A DNA stretch of 64,000 nt from Mycolicibacterium goodii (GTDB taxonomy: Bacteria > Actinomycetota > Actinomycetes > Mycobacteriales > Mycobacteriaceae): assembly GCF_022370755.2 (NCBI RefSeq), contig NZ_CP092364.2, positions 3,162,001 to 3,226,000 on the forward strand, read 5' to 3'. Under the pieces are notes generated by a model. That model searched no databases. It had not been told where the DNA came from and saw nothing but the letters and a program-made list of their open reading frames with translations. Shown here one piece after another: positions 47,194 through 56,290 of this stretch. The position numbers were made by a program, and so were the translations under genes. The stretch's first letter is position 1. Each line of letters starts with the position of its first letter.

Positions 47194-48297
47194 TCAGGCC
47201 TGCCCGGCAGAATCGGTGATCTTCTTGTAGTCGTCACTCCACTTGCGCGGGTTGTCGAGCAGGTCCTCCTCGGGAACCGACACGGTCTCGACTCCCGCCA
47301 GCGGGTCATCCGCCGTCGGTACCGCACCGATCCGGTTGGCACCGGCGATGGCCTGCTGGCCGTCGGTGAGCAGGAAGTCGAGGAACAGCATTGCGGCCGC
47401 CGGATGCTTGGCGGACTTCATCAGGCCCGCACCGTTGGGGCGCAGCACAACCGGCTCGATCGGCTTGCCGTCGACCTTCCAGGCCACCGACGCGCCCTTC
47501 GCGGCGGCGTTGTCGACGGTGTGCGAGTAGACCGACGCCGCGACATCGAACTGACCGGCGGACAGCAGTTCGCCCATCACGGTGTGTCCCTTGGTGATCT
47601 TGGAGTTGCCGGCCAACCGCTGGAAGAACGTCGAGATGTCGGCGTCGGACATCCCCTTGGACTGGTAGTACCTGTACATGGCGGCATACCAGTCGTAGTC
47701 GCCGATCTCCAGACCCACGCGGCCTTTCCACTGGGGATCCGCGAGATCGGTCAGGGACCTCGGCTCGGTTCCCGGAGCCACCTTGCCCGTGTTCCAGCCC
47801 ACGACGAACGCGTTGAAACGGTCCGCGGTCCACCCGTCCTTGCGCCCTTCGGGGCGGACCTTGTCGCGCAGCTCCCCCGCGTACGGGCTGAGCAACTGCT
47901 GTTGCTGCATCGCGTTGAGTTCACCGGCGTTCGTCTCGACGATGTCGGCGCCCTGGTATCCGGCCGTGGACTCCTGGATCACGCGCTGCAGGACCGTTTC
48001 GGAATTCGCCCGGTAGGTCTCGACGTGCAGTCCGTACTTGTCCTCGAACGCCTTGACGACGTCGTCCATGTCGGTGTTGGACGTGTACAGGGTCAGCTGG
48101 CCGTCCTTCTTGGCCATGTCCAGCAGCGTCTGGCTCCTCTCCTCACCGCTGAGGCCGTTGATCTGCTCGTAGACCTGTTGGGCCGGTGAGCCTTCCGCTC
48201 CTGTCGAGGCGTTGTTGCCTGCGGTGGGGCTGCCGCCGCAGGCCGCCACCGCCAACATCGCGACCGTCGCCAGGCAACCCGCGAGATGTTTGTTCAC
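47194..48297 (-). CDS. Second extracellular binding lipoprotein (no permease of its own)
   Basis: 367 residues, GTG start, lipobox AVAACGGS. It is clearly a paralogue of the protein at 41980-43089: both have KGHTVMGELLSAGQF, the YDWY segment and a similar C-terminus (MLFLDFLLTDGQQA). It heads an operon with a cupin, the AAA+ ATPase and the isochorismatase-like gene. Because no permease or ATPase follows, it may share the other importer's membrane part with a different ligand. Confidence 0.87.
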   Translation of the reverse strand: MNKHLAGCLATVAMLAVAACGGSPTAGNNASTGAEGSPAQQVYEQINGLSGEERSQTLLDMAKKDGQLTLYTSNTDMDDVVKAFEDKYGLHVETYRANSETVLQRVIQESTAGYQGADIVETNAGELNAMQQQQLLSPYAGELRDKVRPEGRKDGWTADRFNAFVVGWNTGKVAPGTEPRSLTDLADPQWKGRVGLEIGDYDWYAAMYRYYQSKGMSDADISTFFQRLAGNSKITKGHTVMGELLSAGQFDVAASVYSHTVDNAAAKGASVAWKVDGKPIEPVVLRPNGAGLMKSAKHPAAAMLFLDFLLTDGQQAIAGANRIGAVPTADDPLAGVETVSVPEEDLLDNPRKWSDDYKKITDSAGQA

Positions 48298-48334
48298 GAC
48301 TCACTCCCCACCGCCGGTGAAATTGAATGGACTG

Positions 48335-48345
48335 AGGTCATACCA
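48335..48345. promoter_or_regulatory. Operator copy before the second binding-protein operon
   Basis: AGGTCATACCA matches TGGTAATACCA at 9 of 11 positions and continues into a T as in the other copies. It lies 38 bp before the GTG of the binding-protein gene. Confidence 0.5.
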
Positions 48346-48411
48346 TTAGTGTGATTTGTATCATGTTCTCGCATCGAAGTGAAGGGTTTGGCGGAACTTC
48401 TCCGGCATCCG

Positions 48412-49398
48412 TCAGATGACGAACGACTCGGCCGTCTCGCGGGCGAACAGATCGGCGGGCTCGTAGCGCTTGCGTGACAGCCCCTGCTCGTGGTGATACC
48501 GCAGGAAGACGTCGAGCGTGGTGTGGTTCTCGGCGAGGCCGTACGACCAGTAATCCTGCCCCAGAAGCTGTTTCGCATCCTCCAGGTGCTGGATCAACCA
48601 CGGCTCCATGAAGCGCAGGGCCGAGGAGTCGTAGATCCGGGCGTAGGCGTCGTCACGCGCGGTGAGGAACGCCTTGTACAGCGATTGGGCCACCCACGGG
48701 TGCCGGTCGTAGATGTCGCTGCGGATCACGACGACGTGCATGATCGGGAAGATCCCGGTGGCCGCGAAGTACTCCTTCTCGACCGTGACGACGTCGGGGA
48801 ACAACCGCTTGACCCGTGGGTCGCCACCGCGGAACGTGCTCGGCACCCGCGGCGTGTGCAGTGCGTCGATCTCGCCGTCGGCCAGCATCTGTGACAACGT
48901 TGCGCCGTCCGGGATCGGACGGATGTCCAGACCCGTGTCGACCTTGCCCTTCTCGATCCGTCCGGGCGTCTCCTGGCCGCCCGTGTAATAGGTCACCGAA
49001 TCGATTGGCACACCGTGATGTTCGTCAAGTATCCCCCTGATCCACACTCCCGCGGTCAGCTGGAACTCCGGCGCACCGATCCGTTTGCCCACCAGATCCG
49101 ACGGCGCCCGGATCCCGGCGTCGGCGTTGATGTAGATCCCGCCGTGACGGAACATCCGCGAGGTGTACACGGGCAGCGCCACGAACGGCCGCGGTTCGAC
49201 GTCCAGCGTCGCCACATAGGTGGACAACGACATCTCCGCGACGTCGAACTCGCGGTGCCGCAACATGCGGAAGAACGTCTCCTCGACCGGTAGCCGCAGG
49301 TAGGTCAATTCGATGCCGTCCGGCCGCACGCTGCCGTCCTCGAGGGCGCGCGTGCGGTCGTAGTCGCCGCAGGCGAAGGTGAGTTCAAGCCGGGACAT
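48412..49398 (-). CDS. 4,5-dihydroxyphthalate decarboxylase-like protein
   Basis: 328 residues. The sequence follows the Pht5/OphC family closely: FACGDYDRTRALEDGSVRP, then PVEETFFRMLRHREFDVAEM, the YYTGGQETPGRIEK segment and DALHTPRVPSTFRGGDPRVK. The fold is that of periplasmic binding proteins used as a cytoplasmic enzyme; no signal peptide is present. Family members decarboxylate 4,5-dihydroxyphthalate to protocatechuate. It is the last gene of the ADH-LigK-LigJ operon, overlapping ligJ by 14 bp. Confidence 0.88.
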   Translation of the reverse strand: MSRLELTFACGDYDRTRALEDGSVRPDGIELTYLRLPVEETFFRMLRHREFDVAEMSLSTYVATLDVEPRPFVALPVYTSRMFRHGGIYINADAGIRAPSDLVGKRIGAPEFQLTAGVWIRGILDEHHGVPIDSVTYYTGGQETPGRIEKGKVDTGLDIRPIPDGATLSQMLADGEIDALHTPRVPSTFRGGDPRVKRLFPDVVTVEKEYFAATGIFPIMHVVVIRSDIYDRHPWVAQSLYKAFLTARDDAYARIYDSSALRFMEPWLIQHLEDAKQLLGQDYWSYGLAENHTTLDVFLRYHHEQGLSRKRYEPADLFARETAESFVI

Positions 49399-50419
49399 GG
49401 GTCACCTCTCTGGCGGCCAGCCGCCGGTCGAGTCGTGGGTAGACGCGGCGCGCGTTCAATTCGACGATCGCGCGGCGGTCCGCTTCGGTAAGCCCGAGGT
49501 TGTCGATGTAAACGAGCGTGTCATCCCACGCCACACCGGTTTCCGGGTCGGCGCCGCGAACGGCCCCGAGCATCTCGGACGCGAACAGGATGTTGTCGGC
49601 GCCGACCACCCGGTACAGCAGGTCGATTCCGGGCTGGTGGTACACGCACGTGTCGAAGTACACGTTGCGCAGCAGTTCCCGGGGATCGGGACGGCCCATG
49701 CGGGCCGCCAGACCGCGGTAACGGCCCCAGTGGTACGGCACCGCACCGCCGCCGTGCGGGATGACGAACGTCAGCGACGGGAAACGCTCGAACAGATCTG
49801 ACTGCACGAACTGCATGAACACACTGGTGTCCGCGTTCAGGTAGTGCGCCCCCAACGTGTGGAAGTTGGGGTTGCACGAGGTCGAGACATGCACCATCGC
49901 CGGAACTTCGAGCTCGACCATGGCCTCGTACAGCGGGAACCAGTACTCGTCGGTCATCGGTGGCGTGCTCCAGTAACCGGCGGACGGGTCCGGGTTGAGA
50001 TTGCAGCCGACGAACCCGAGATCGGTGACGCAGCGCCGGAGTTCGGCGATCACCGGCGCCAGGTCACCGCCCGGTGTCTGCGGCAGCTGCGCGACGGGGG
50101 CGAACGCGTCCGGGTAGAGCAGCACCACCCGGTGGACGAGGTCGTTGGACGCCCGGGCCCACGCGGTCGCCGTCGCCTGATCGCCGACATGGTGTTCCAT
50201 CGCCGAGGCCTTGGGCGAGAAGAGCATCAGATCGCCACCGCGTTCACGCAGCACACGCAGCTGATTGGGCTCGATGCTGTCCTGGATCTCGTCGTCGCTG
50301 ATCTTCGCCGCCGCCGGGGCGGCCCCGGAAGAATCCTCGAGTGCGGCCAGCTGTGCGTCGCGGAAGGCCTGGTGCGCCGCGGGCGCGGTGGTGTAGTGGC
50401 CGTGGATGTCGATGATCAC
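49385..50419 (-). CDS. ligJ: LigJ-like 4-oxalomesaconate hydratase (amidohydrolase superfamily)
   Basis: 344 residues, GTG start. The N-terminal metal site is [10 protein letters not shown], and the family-diagnostic segments [47 protein letters not shown] and [20 protein letters not shown] are all present. LigJ hydrates 4-oxalomesaconate to 4-carboxy-4-hydroxy-2-oxoadipate in protocatechuate and gallate 4,5-cleavage. The aldolase for the next step is encoded directly upstream with a four-base overlap. Confidence 0.9.
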   Translation of the reverse strand: MIIDIHGHYTTAPAAHQAFRDAQLAALEDSSGAAPAAAKISDDEIQDSIEPNQLRVLRERGGDLMLFSPKASAMEHHVGDQATATAWARASNDLVHRVVLLYPDAFAPVAQLPQTPGGDLAPVIAELRRCVTDLGFVGCNLNPDPSAGYWSTPPMTDEYWFPLYEAMVELEVPAMVHVSTSCNPNFHTLGAHYLNADTSVFMQFVQSDLFERFPSLTFVIPHGGGAVPYHWGRYRGLAARMGRPDPRELLRNVYFDTCVYHQPGIDLLYRVVGADNILFASEMLGAVRGADPETGVAWDDTLVYIDNLGLTEADRRAIVELNARRVYPRLDRRLAAREVTHVPA

Positions 50420-51114
50420 GTCGCAGGCTCCTGATCGTCGGCATCCACATACCGCAGGCCGAGCCGATCGAGTTCGCCTCGCATGTCGTTGATGTCGAGG
50501 AAGAGCTCGCCGTTTTGGTACCGCTCCCGGGTGCGTGCCTCCTTGGCCTCGCGGGACCGCGACGCCGCCAGCACCGCCTCGGACTGATCGCGCGGCACGA
50601 TCACCACGCCGTCGTCGTCGCCGACCACCACGTCACCGGGGTGGACCACGGCACCGGCGCACGTCACACGCGTGTTCACCGACCCCAGGCGTTTCTTGAC
50701 GGTGCCCTGCGCCGAGACGCACTTGGACCACACCGGGAACTTCATGGCGGTCAGCTCGGCAATGTCGCGGCAACCCGCGTCGATCACCAGCCCGCGCACG
50801 CCGCGAGCCACCAGCGCAGTCGCGAGCAGCTCTCCGAAATACCCGTATTCCGATGGCGATTCAGGGGCCACCACCAGCACGTCGCCCTCCTTGCACTGCT
50901 CGACCGCGACGTGGATCATCCAGTTGTCGTCGGGAGGTACCGTCACCGTCACCGCGGTGCCACACACTCGGGCACCGGTGTAGATGGGCGTCATATACGG
51001 CGCCATCAGGCCCGTGCGGCCCTGCGCCTCGTGAATGGTGGCGACGCCGAATGTCCCGAGCCCGTCCCGAATCGCGGGGTCGACCCGTTTCGGATTGCGC
51101 ACGACTATCGACAT
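50416..51114 (-). CDS. ligK: LigK-like 4-carboxy-4-hydroxy-2-oxoadipate aldolase (RraA fold)
   Basis: 232 residues. The match to the class II CHA aldolase group is clear: [37 protein letters not shown], the metal/substrate segment [20 protein letters not shown] and [18 protein letters not shown]. It cleaves the LigJ product to pyruvate and oxaloacetate, completing the pathway. It starts two bases after the alcohol dehydrogenase stop. Confidence 0.9.
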   Translation of the reverse strand: MSIVVRNPKRVDPAIRDGLGTFGVATIHEAQGRTGLMAPYMTPIYTGARVCGTAVTVTVPPDDNWMIHVAVEQCKEGDVLVVAPESPSEYGYFGELLATALVARGVRGLVIDAGCRDIAELTAMKFPVWSKCVSAQGTVKKRLGSVNTRVTCAGAVVHPGDVVVGDDDGVVIVPRDQSEAVLAASRSREAKEARTRERYQNGELFLDINDMRGELDRLGLRYVDADDQEPAT

Positions 51115-51116
51115 CT

Positions 51117-52241
51117 TCAGGAATCCCTCCCCAGCCAGGGCATCAGTGATATGTGGATGACGCCGGTGTCCTCGGTCTCGCCGGCCAGCGCACGGATCGC
51201 GCGGTCCACCTGGTCCAGGCCGAACCGGTGGGTGGACAACCGCTCCAGGGGAAATCGTCCGGAAGCCAGTTGCCGGAGCGCGAGTTCGCAGGCGCGGTAG
51301 CTGTGCCCGCGCGCGCTCTTGATGGTGATCGCCTTCTCGGTGAGCTGCTTGATGGGAAAGTCCGGGAAGGCCGCCAATTCCCCTTGGATCAGCAGCGTTC
51401 CCTCACGGCGCTTGAGTACGTCGATCCCGAGCAGCACCGGCCCCACACCGGCCCGCGACGTGCAGTCGAGTACGAAGTCGACGCCGCGGCCGCCGGTGTG
51501 GTCCATGACCTGCTCATAGACGTCACCCTGATCGATGTCGATCACCTCGTCGGCACCGAGGTCGCGGGCGAGTTCGAGGCGGGCCCGATCCCGGCCGGTA
51601 CCGCTGATGAGGATCTTCGAAGCGCCGGCCTGCTTGCAGGCCACCACCTGTGAGAGCCCCTGCTGCCCGGGACCCTGTATCAGCACCGTGTCGGAGTAAC
51701 CGACGCCGGCCGCGAGCAACGCCCACTCGATACCGTTCGAAAGGGGTGTCACCAGCCCGGCCAGTTCCGCGCCCACACCATGGGGAACCTTGTGCAACAC
51801 CGCGTTCCACGGCAGGTACATGTACTGCGAGAAACCGCCCCACAGGGTGCCGAAATGCTCGGAGGAGGTGTATCCGTACCGGCGGGCGTCGGCGTTCGTG
51901 CGCCAGTCGGTGGCCTCGCAGTGGCGGTACTCGCCGACGCGGCACCACTCGCAGTTGTAACAGCCGACGTAGTGCTCGACGAACACGCGGTCGCCTTCGG
52001 TGACCCCGTGCAGTTGCCTGAACTTCGGTCCGGCCGCCGCGATGGTCCCGACGTTCTCGTGACCCATGATCACCGGACTGTCGAACGGCGGGTTCGCATA
52101 CATCTTGACGTCCGTGCCGCAGATACCGGCGACCTCGACCTTCAGCAGCGCCGCGTCGTCGGCCAGCTCGGGCATGGGAAACTCCCGCAGCTCTGTGGTT
52201 CTCGGTGCGGTTCGGACCGCGGCCAGGACGTGCTCGCCCAT
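51117..52241 (-). CDS. Zinc-dependent medium-chain alcohol dehydrogenase
   Basis: 374 residues. Catalytic zinc ligands lie in [10 protein letters not shown] and [12 protein letters not shown]; the structural zinc site has four cysteines in [15 protein letters not shown]. The Rossmann part has [20 protein letters not shown]. It would oxidise a hydroxylated or cis-diol intermediate, or an alcohol side chain of the substrate. It leads the operon with ligK, ligJ and the decarboxylase-like gene, under the operator at 52269. Confidence 0.9.
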   Translation of the reverse strand: MGEHVLAAVRTAPRTTELREFPMPELADDAALLKVEVAGICGTDVKMYANPPFDSPVIMGHENVGTIAAAGPKFRQLHGVTEGDRVFVEHYVGCYNCEWCRVGEYRHCEATDWRTNADARRYGYTSSEHFGTLWGGFSQYMYLPWNAVLHKVPHGVGAELAGLVTPLSNGIEWALLAAGVGYSDTVLIQGPGQQGLSQVVACKQAGASKILISGTGRDRARLELARDLGADEVIDIDQGDVYEQVMDHTGGRGVDFVLDCTSRAGVGPVLLGIDVLKRREGTLLIQGELAAFPDFPIKQLTEKAITIKSARGHSYRACELALRQLASGRFPLERLSTHRFGLDQVDRAIRALAGETEDTGVIHISLMPWLGRDS

Positions 52242-52268
52242 GTGTCACCCCTTGACGTTATGGCATTA

Positions 52269-52279
52269 TGGTAATGCCA
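52269..52279. promoter_or_regulatory. Operator copy between the divergent ADH and decarboxylase-like genes
   Basis: TGGTAATGCCA matches TGGTAATACCA at 10 of 11 positions. It is part of the longer palindrome TGGCATTATGGTAATGCCA at 52261-52279, whose 8-bp arms flank three central bases. It lies 27 bp before the ADH start and 41 bp before the divergent gene and could serve both. Confidence 0.65.
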
Positions 52280-52320
52280 ATCTACATCGTGATGTACGCG
52301 CCGACCAGAGTGGAAGTGAC

Positions 52321-53244
52321 ATGACCGATCCGATCCTGACGACCGTGACCCGCACCCAGGGAGCGAACCGGGCCCTCAAGGACGGTACGGTCACCCCGGC
52401 CGGTTTCACCCTGCAGTTCGAGGAAATCCCGGTGCTGGTACAGGGTTTCCGCAGGATGGTGCGTTCGCTGGAATTCGATGTCAGCGAGATGGCGCTCACC
52501 ACCTACCTGACCGCTCGCGAACACGGCGTCGCGTTCACGGCACTGCCGATCTTCCTGGTGCGCGGTTTCCACCACGGCGCCATCCGGTACAACACACGCT
52601 CGGACATCCGCGATCCCAAGGACCTCGAAGGCCGCCGGGTTGGCGTGAATCGCGGATACACCGTCACGACCGGCGTCTGGGCCCGCGGCATCCTCGCCTC
52701 CGAATACGGCGTCGACCTCGACAAGGTCACATGGGTGTTGTCCGGCGACGAGCACGTCGCCTCCTATGTGCCGCCTGACAACGTCGAATCCTCGCCTGCC
52801 GGGGCAGATCTCGGTGACATGCTCATCCGGGGTGACCTCGACGCAGTCATCGGCACCGAGGTGGACCACCCCGATGTCGCACCGTTGATCGCCGACCCCG
52901 ACGAGGCCGCATTCGACGCCCTGCGATCGCGCGGGTTCTATCCGATCAACCACCTGGTGGTGGTGAGGGACGAGGTTCTGGGGCGTCATCCGAAGGTCGC
53001 CACCGCGTTGTTCGACGCGTTCACCGAGGCCAAGGAGCGGTATGTGGACGGACTGCGCGGCGCCACGGATCTGGCCGGTGGCGCCGACCGGATGTACGCC
53101 AGGGTGCTGCAGACCACCGGCACGGACCCGCTGCCCTACGGTGTCGAGCCCAACCGCGCGATGCTCGAGCAACTCATGGAATTCGCCCTCGCACAACGTA
53201 TCCTGACCCGCGCGGTCGATCTCGACGCCCTGTTCGTCTGCTAG
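52321..53244 (+). CDS. Second 4,5-dihydroxyphthalate decarboxylase-like protein
   Basis: 307 residues from the ATG at 52321; the frame is open upstream, but this start sits after the operator. It shares with the family RALKDGTVTPAGFTLQFEEI, RMVRSLEFDVSEMALTTYL and the DLEGRRVGVNRGYTVTTGVW segment, and keeps the C-terminal GVEPNRAMLEQLMEFALAQR. It is more diverged than the copy at 48412 (no YYTGG motif), so it may act on a different acid or serve as a small-molecule-binding protein. It is divergent from the ADH operon. Confidence 0.8.
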   Translation: MTDPILTTVTRTQGANRALKDGTVTPAGFTLQFEEIPVLVQGFRRMVRSLEFDVSEMALTTYLTAREHGVAFTALPIFLVRGFHHGAIRYNTRSDIRDPKDLEGRRVGVNRGYTVTTGVWARGILASEYGVDLDKVTWVLSGDEHVASYVPPDNVESSPAGADLGDMLIRGDLDAVIGTEVDHPDVAPLIADPDEAAFDALRSRGFYPINHLVVVRDEVLGRHPKVATALFDAFTEAKERYVDGLRGATDLAGGADRMYARVLQTTGTDPLPYGVEPNRAMLEQLMEFALAQRILTRAVDLDALFVC

Positions 53245-53268
53245 GGGGTTCGTGGAGGCGTTCCTGAT

Positions 53269-54528
53269 CTAGGCGCCAACGGCCTGGGGCAGGATGAGCT
53301 CGCGCAGCGGCACCGAGCTGTCGGCGGCCGCCGCGGCAGCGATCGTCGCCCCCTGGGTGAGCGCCTTGCGCACCGCCATGTAGTCACCCGGGGCGTTCAC
53401 CGCGTCAACGGCGACGAGCCGCTCCTCCCGGTAGTACAGCACCGAGAAGGATTCGCCGTCGAGGTCGCCGCGCACGACGTGGTGATCGTGTCCGGTCGAC
53501 AGCCCGGCGATCTGCAGTTTGAGTTCGTACTGATCCGACCAGAACCACGGAACCGCGTCACTCGGTTCGCGCCGGCCCGCCAGACTGGCCGCCGCAGCCT
53601 TGGCCTGGCTCACCGCGTTCTGGACCGATTCGATCCGGACCCGTCCCGTGCCGGTGAGCGGGTGCGGTTGTACGGTGCAGTCACCCGCGGCGACCACGTG
53701 GTGATTGCTGGTGCGGGCACAGCGGTCCACCACGATGCCGCCGTCGCATTCCAGGCCCAGTTGCCTGGCCAGTTTGGTGCGCGGCACCACCCCGATCCCC
53801 ACGATCACCAGGTCGGCGGGAATCCAAGTGCCATCGGACAATTCGACAGCCTGCACGTGGCCGTTCCGCCCGGCGAGCCATGTGACCCTGGCGTCGGTGC
53901 GGACGTCGACGCCACGACGGGCGTGTGCAGCGCGGTAGAACTCCGAGACCACCGGTGCCACCGCGCGCCCGATCAGGCGGTCCGCGGCTTCCACGACGGT
54001 GACGCGCTTGCCCTGCGCGCGCGCGACCGCGGCGGCCTCAAGACCGATGAAACCGCCTCCGACCACCACGACCGACTCGGCGTCGGACTGCAGTTCACGC
54101 AGCAGCGCGGCGTCGTCGGCGGTGCGCAGATACGTCACGCCGTCAAGGTCGGCCCCCGGCGCCTCCAACCGGCGCGGACGGGCCCCCACGGTGAGCGCCA
54201 ACCGGTCGAACGTGAGCCGTCGGCCACCGATGGTGTGCGCCGTCCCCGACGGACCCACCCCGTGCAGCTCAAGGCTGTCGATCCGCTCACCGGTCACCAG
54301 CGAGATGTCGCGCTGAGCCAGGAATTCCGGTGTGCGCAACCACAGTTTCTCCAGGTCGGTTCCGCCGAGCAGATACGCCTTGGACAACGGCGGCCGTTGG
54401 TACGGCGCGTGCGCCTCCTCACCCACCAGAGTGATGGGCGCGGTGTCACCGGCCTCGCGCAGCGACACCGCGATCTGGAGCCCGGCCTGACTCGCGCCGA
54501 TGATCAGTGTCCCGCATTCGGTCATCAT
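53269..54528 (-). CDS. FAD-dependent ferredoxin reductase (oxygenase electron chain)
   Basis: 419 residues. FAD site LIIGASQAGLQIAVSLREAG, the YQRPPLSKAYLLGG segment, NAD(P)H site VVVGGGFIGLEAAAVARAQG, and VVAAGDCTVQPHPL follow in the order of putidaredoxin-reductase-like enzymes. It passes electrons from NADH to the adjacent 2Fe-2S ferredoxin and so to the Rieske oxygenase at 32 kb. The ATG at 54528 overlaps the ferredoxin stop by four bases. Confidence 0.92.
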   Translation of the reverse strand: MMTECGTLIIGASQAGLQIAVSLREAGDTAPITLVGEEAHAPYQRPPLSKAYLLGGTDLEKLWLRTPEFLAQRDISLVTGERIDSLELHGVGPSGTAHTIGGRRLTFDRLALTVGARPRRLEAPGADLDGVTYLRTADDAALLRELQSDAESVVVVGGGFIGLEAAAVARAQGKRVTVVEAADRLIGRAVAPVVSEFYRAAHARRGVDVRTDARVTWLAGRNGHVQAVELSDGTWIPADLVIVGIGVVPRTKLARQLGLECDGGIVVDRCARTSNHHVVAAGDCTVQPHPLTGTGRVRIESVQNAVSQAKAAAASLAGRREPSDAVPWFWSDQYELKLQIAGLSTGHDHHVVRGDLDGESFSVLYYREERLVAVDAVNAPGDYMAVRKALTQGATIAAAAAADSSVPLRELILPQAVGA

Positions 54529-54851
54529 TGCTCCTCGGGCACGTGCACGGTGAGGCCGTCGAGTTCGTCGGTGACCCGGATCTGACATGAGAGCCTGCTG
54601 GTGTCCCGACGGTCGGCGACGCCGAGATCGAGCAGGTCGTCCTCCATGTCCCCGGCCACGCCGACGTCCGCGGCGTATTCCTCACCCACGTAGACGTGGC
54701 ACGTGGCGCAGCTGCAGTTGCCGCCGCACTCGCCGATGATGCCGGGGATGCCGTTGCGGACGGCGACCGCCATGACCGACTCCCCCACCTGGGCGTCGAC
54801 GACGTGCGCCGCACCGTCGAGGGAGATGAAGACGACCTTCGGCATGCGCAC
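54525..54851 (-). CDS. 2Fe-2S ferredoxin (putidaredoxin/adrenodoxin type)
   Basis: 108 residues. The cluster ligands are in ECGGNCSCATCHVY (C-x5-C-x2-C) and the distant Cys in LSCQIRV, as in vertebrate-type ferredoxins. It carries electrons between the reductase encoded directly downstream and a Rieske oxygenase. A perfect operator copy lies 17 bp before its ATG. Confidence 0.94.
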   Translation of the reverse strand: MRMPKVVFISLDGAAHVVDAQVGESVMAVAVRNGIPGIIGECGGNCSCATCHVYVGEEYAADVGVAGDMEDDLLDLGVADRRDTSRLSCQIRVTDELDGLTVHVPEEQ

Positions 54852-54867
54852 TCCGTTTCCGTTCTGT

Positions 54868-54878
54868 TGGTATTACCA
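54868..54878. promoter_or_regulatory. Perfect operator copy before the ferredoxin operon
   Basis: TGGTATTACCA with TT flanks, identical to the copy at 37695. It lies 17 bp before the ferredoxin start in the 129-bp space shared with the divergent RpiB-like gene. Confidence 0.75.
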
Positions 54879-54929
54879 TTCTACCTTAAGGGAAGCGTCC
54901 GCCGATTTCCAAGACTTTCTCGACGGCTT

Positions 54930-54940
54930 TGGTGTTACCA
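54930..54940. promoter_or_regulatory. Operator copy before the RpiB-ABC operon
   Basis: TGGTGTTACCA matches the consensus at 10 of 11 positions. Together with the site 62 bp away it gives each of the two divergent operons its own copy. It lies 40 bp before the RpiB-like start. Confidence 0.7.
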
Positions 54941-54980
54941 TAAGGCCACTCGAGAACCGTGTGCGAGCCAAGGATGAGAG

Positions 54981-55448
54981 ATGCACATCGCGATCGCCGC
55001 CGATCACAATGCCGTTCCGATGAAATCGCGCCTCTCGGCGTGGCTGGCCGAACGCGGACACGAAACCGAGGACCACGGCGTGCACGATGCCACCGAGACC
55101 GTCGACTACCCGCCCCTGTGCGCCGACATCGGCAGCCGCGTCGCCGCCGGCGCCGCCGATTTCGGCATCATCCTCGGCGGCAGCGGGTGCGGCGAACAGA
55201 TCGCGGCCAACAAGATTCGCGGGGTCCGGGCCGCGCTGTGCCACTGCGTGTTCACCGCGGAGATCGCCCGCGCCCACAATGACGCCAACGTCCTCGTGAT
55301 GGGCGCCAAGGTGGTCGCCCCCGACCTCGCCGAACGCATCCTCGCGGTCTGGCTGGCCACCCCGTTCAAGGGCGGCCGCCACCAGGTGCGGGTGGACCAG
55401 ATCAGCGCGCTGGAGTCCGGGGATCCGCTGCCGCAGGGCGGCAGGTGA
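54981..55448 (+). CDS. RpiB/LacAB-family sugar-phosphate isomerase-like protein
   Basis: 155 residues. The phosphate-binding AIAADHNAVPMKSRLSAWL, the GIILGGSGCGEQIAANKIRG loop and the HNDANVLVMGAKVV segment fit the ribose-5-phosphate isomerase B family, with the catalytic Cys in SGCGE. Its place at the head of an ABC-import operon in a catabolic island argues for an acid or sugar-acid isomerase rather than the housekeeping enzyme. Confidence 0.85.
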   Translation: MHIAIAADHNAVPMKSRLSAWLAERGHETEDHGVHDATETVDYPPLCADIGSRVAAGAADFGIILGGSGCGEQIAANKIRGVRAALCHCVFTAEIARAHNDANVLVMGAKVVAPDLAERILAVWLATPFKGGRHQVRVDQISALESGDPLPQGGR

Positions 55449-56290
55449 TGGCCTCGCGCCCGCGCCGGGAACGGCCGACGACAGCCCACGACGGCGTGCG
55501 AAACCACCTGGAAGCACGAGACGTCCGCATCGGATACGCGATGGGCCGCCAACCGACCCTTGCCGTCGACGGCGTGAACCTCGACCTGCGGCGCAACGAT
55601 TTCGTCTGCCTTGTCGGCCCATCCGGATGCGGCAAGACGACGTTCCTCAACGCCGTCGCCGGATTCCTGCGAATCGACGGTGGCACGCTGCGGTTCGACG
55701 GCGAGGACATCCCAGGGCCTGCCCCGCAGCGCGCGATGGTCTTTCAGCAACCGAGCCTGCTGCCGTGGCGCAAGGTCCTCGACAATGTCACCTACGGTCT
55801 GGAACTCGGCACCAGGATGAAACGTTCCGCCGCGCGTGAGCGGGCACGCGAACTGCTCGATCTCGTCGGCCTGTCCGGCTTCGCCGACCGCTACCCCGCA
55901 CACCTGTCCGGCGGCATGCAGCAGCGGGTCAACCTCGCCCGCGCGCTGGCGGTCGATCCACAGCTGCTGTTGCTGGACGAACCGTTCGCATCCATCGACG
56001 CCCAGACACGCGAGGTGATGCAGGTGGAACTGCTGCGGATCTGCAGCACCCAGAATGTGAGCGCACTGTTTGTCACCCACGACATCTCCGAGGCCGCGTT
56101 CCTCGGCGACCGCGTCGGCGTGTTCAGCCCGCGGCCGGGCCGCATCATCCGCGAGATACCGGTGCCGTTCGACCGGCCGCGTGATCAATGTATCCGCCGC
56201 ACACCGGAATTCATCGCGCTGGTCGAGGAGATCTCCCAGGTTCTCTACAGCGGCGAGGACGCCGAGACGACCGCAGAAAGTGTGCGGTGA
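55448..56290 (+). CDS. ABC transporter ATP-binding protein (NitT/TauT family)
   Basis: 280 residues. Walker A VGPSGCGKTTFLNA, Q-loop MVFQQPSLLPWRKVLDNVTY, signature LSGGMQQRVNLARAL and Walker B LLLLDEPFASIDAQTRE. The SsuB/TauB type is indicated by the LLPW Q-loop and the VFSPRPGRI segment. The start is a GTG at 55445 or the adjacent ATG at 55448, overlapping the RpiB-like stop. It energises the permease encoded next. Confidence 0.92.
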   Translation: MASRPRRERPTTAHDGVRNHLEARDVRIGYAMGRQPTLAVDGVNLDLRRNDFVCLVGPSGCGKTTFLNAVAGFLRIDGGTLRFDGEDIPGPAPQRAMVFQQPSLLPWRKVLDNVTYGLELGTRMKRSAARERARELLDLVGLSGFADRYPAHLSGGMQQRVNLARALAVDPQLLLLDEPFASIDAQTREVMQVELLRICSTQNVSALFVTHDISEAAFLGDRVGVFSPRPGRIIREIPVPFDRPRDQCIRRTPEFIALVEEISQVLYSGEDAETTAESVR

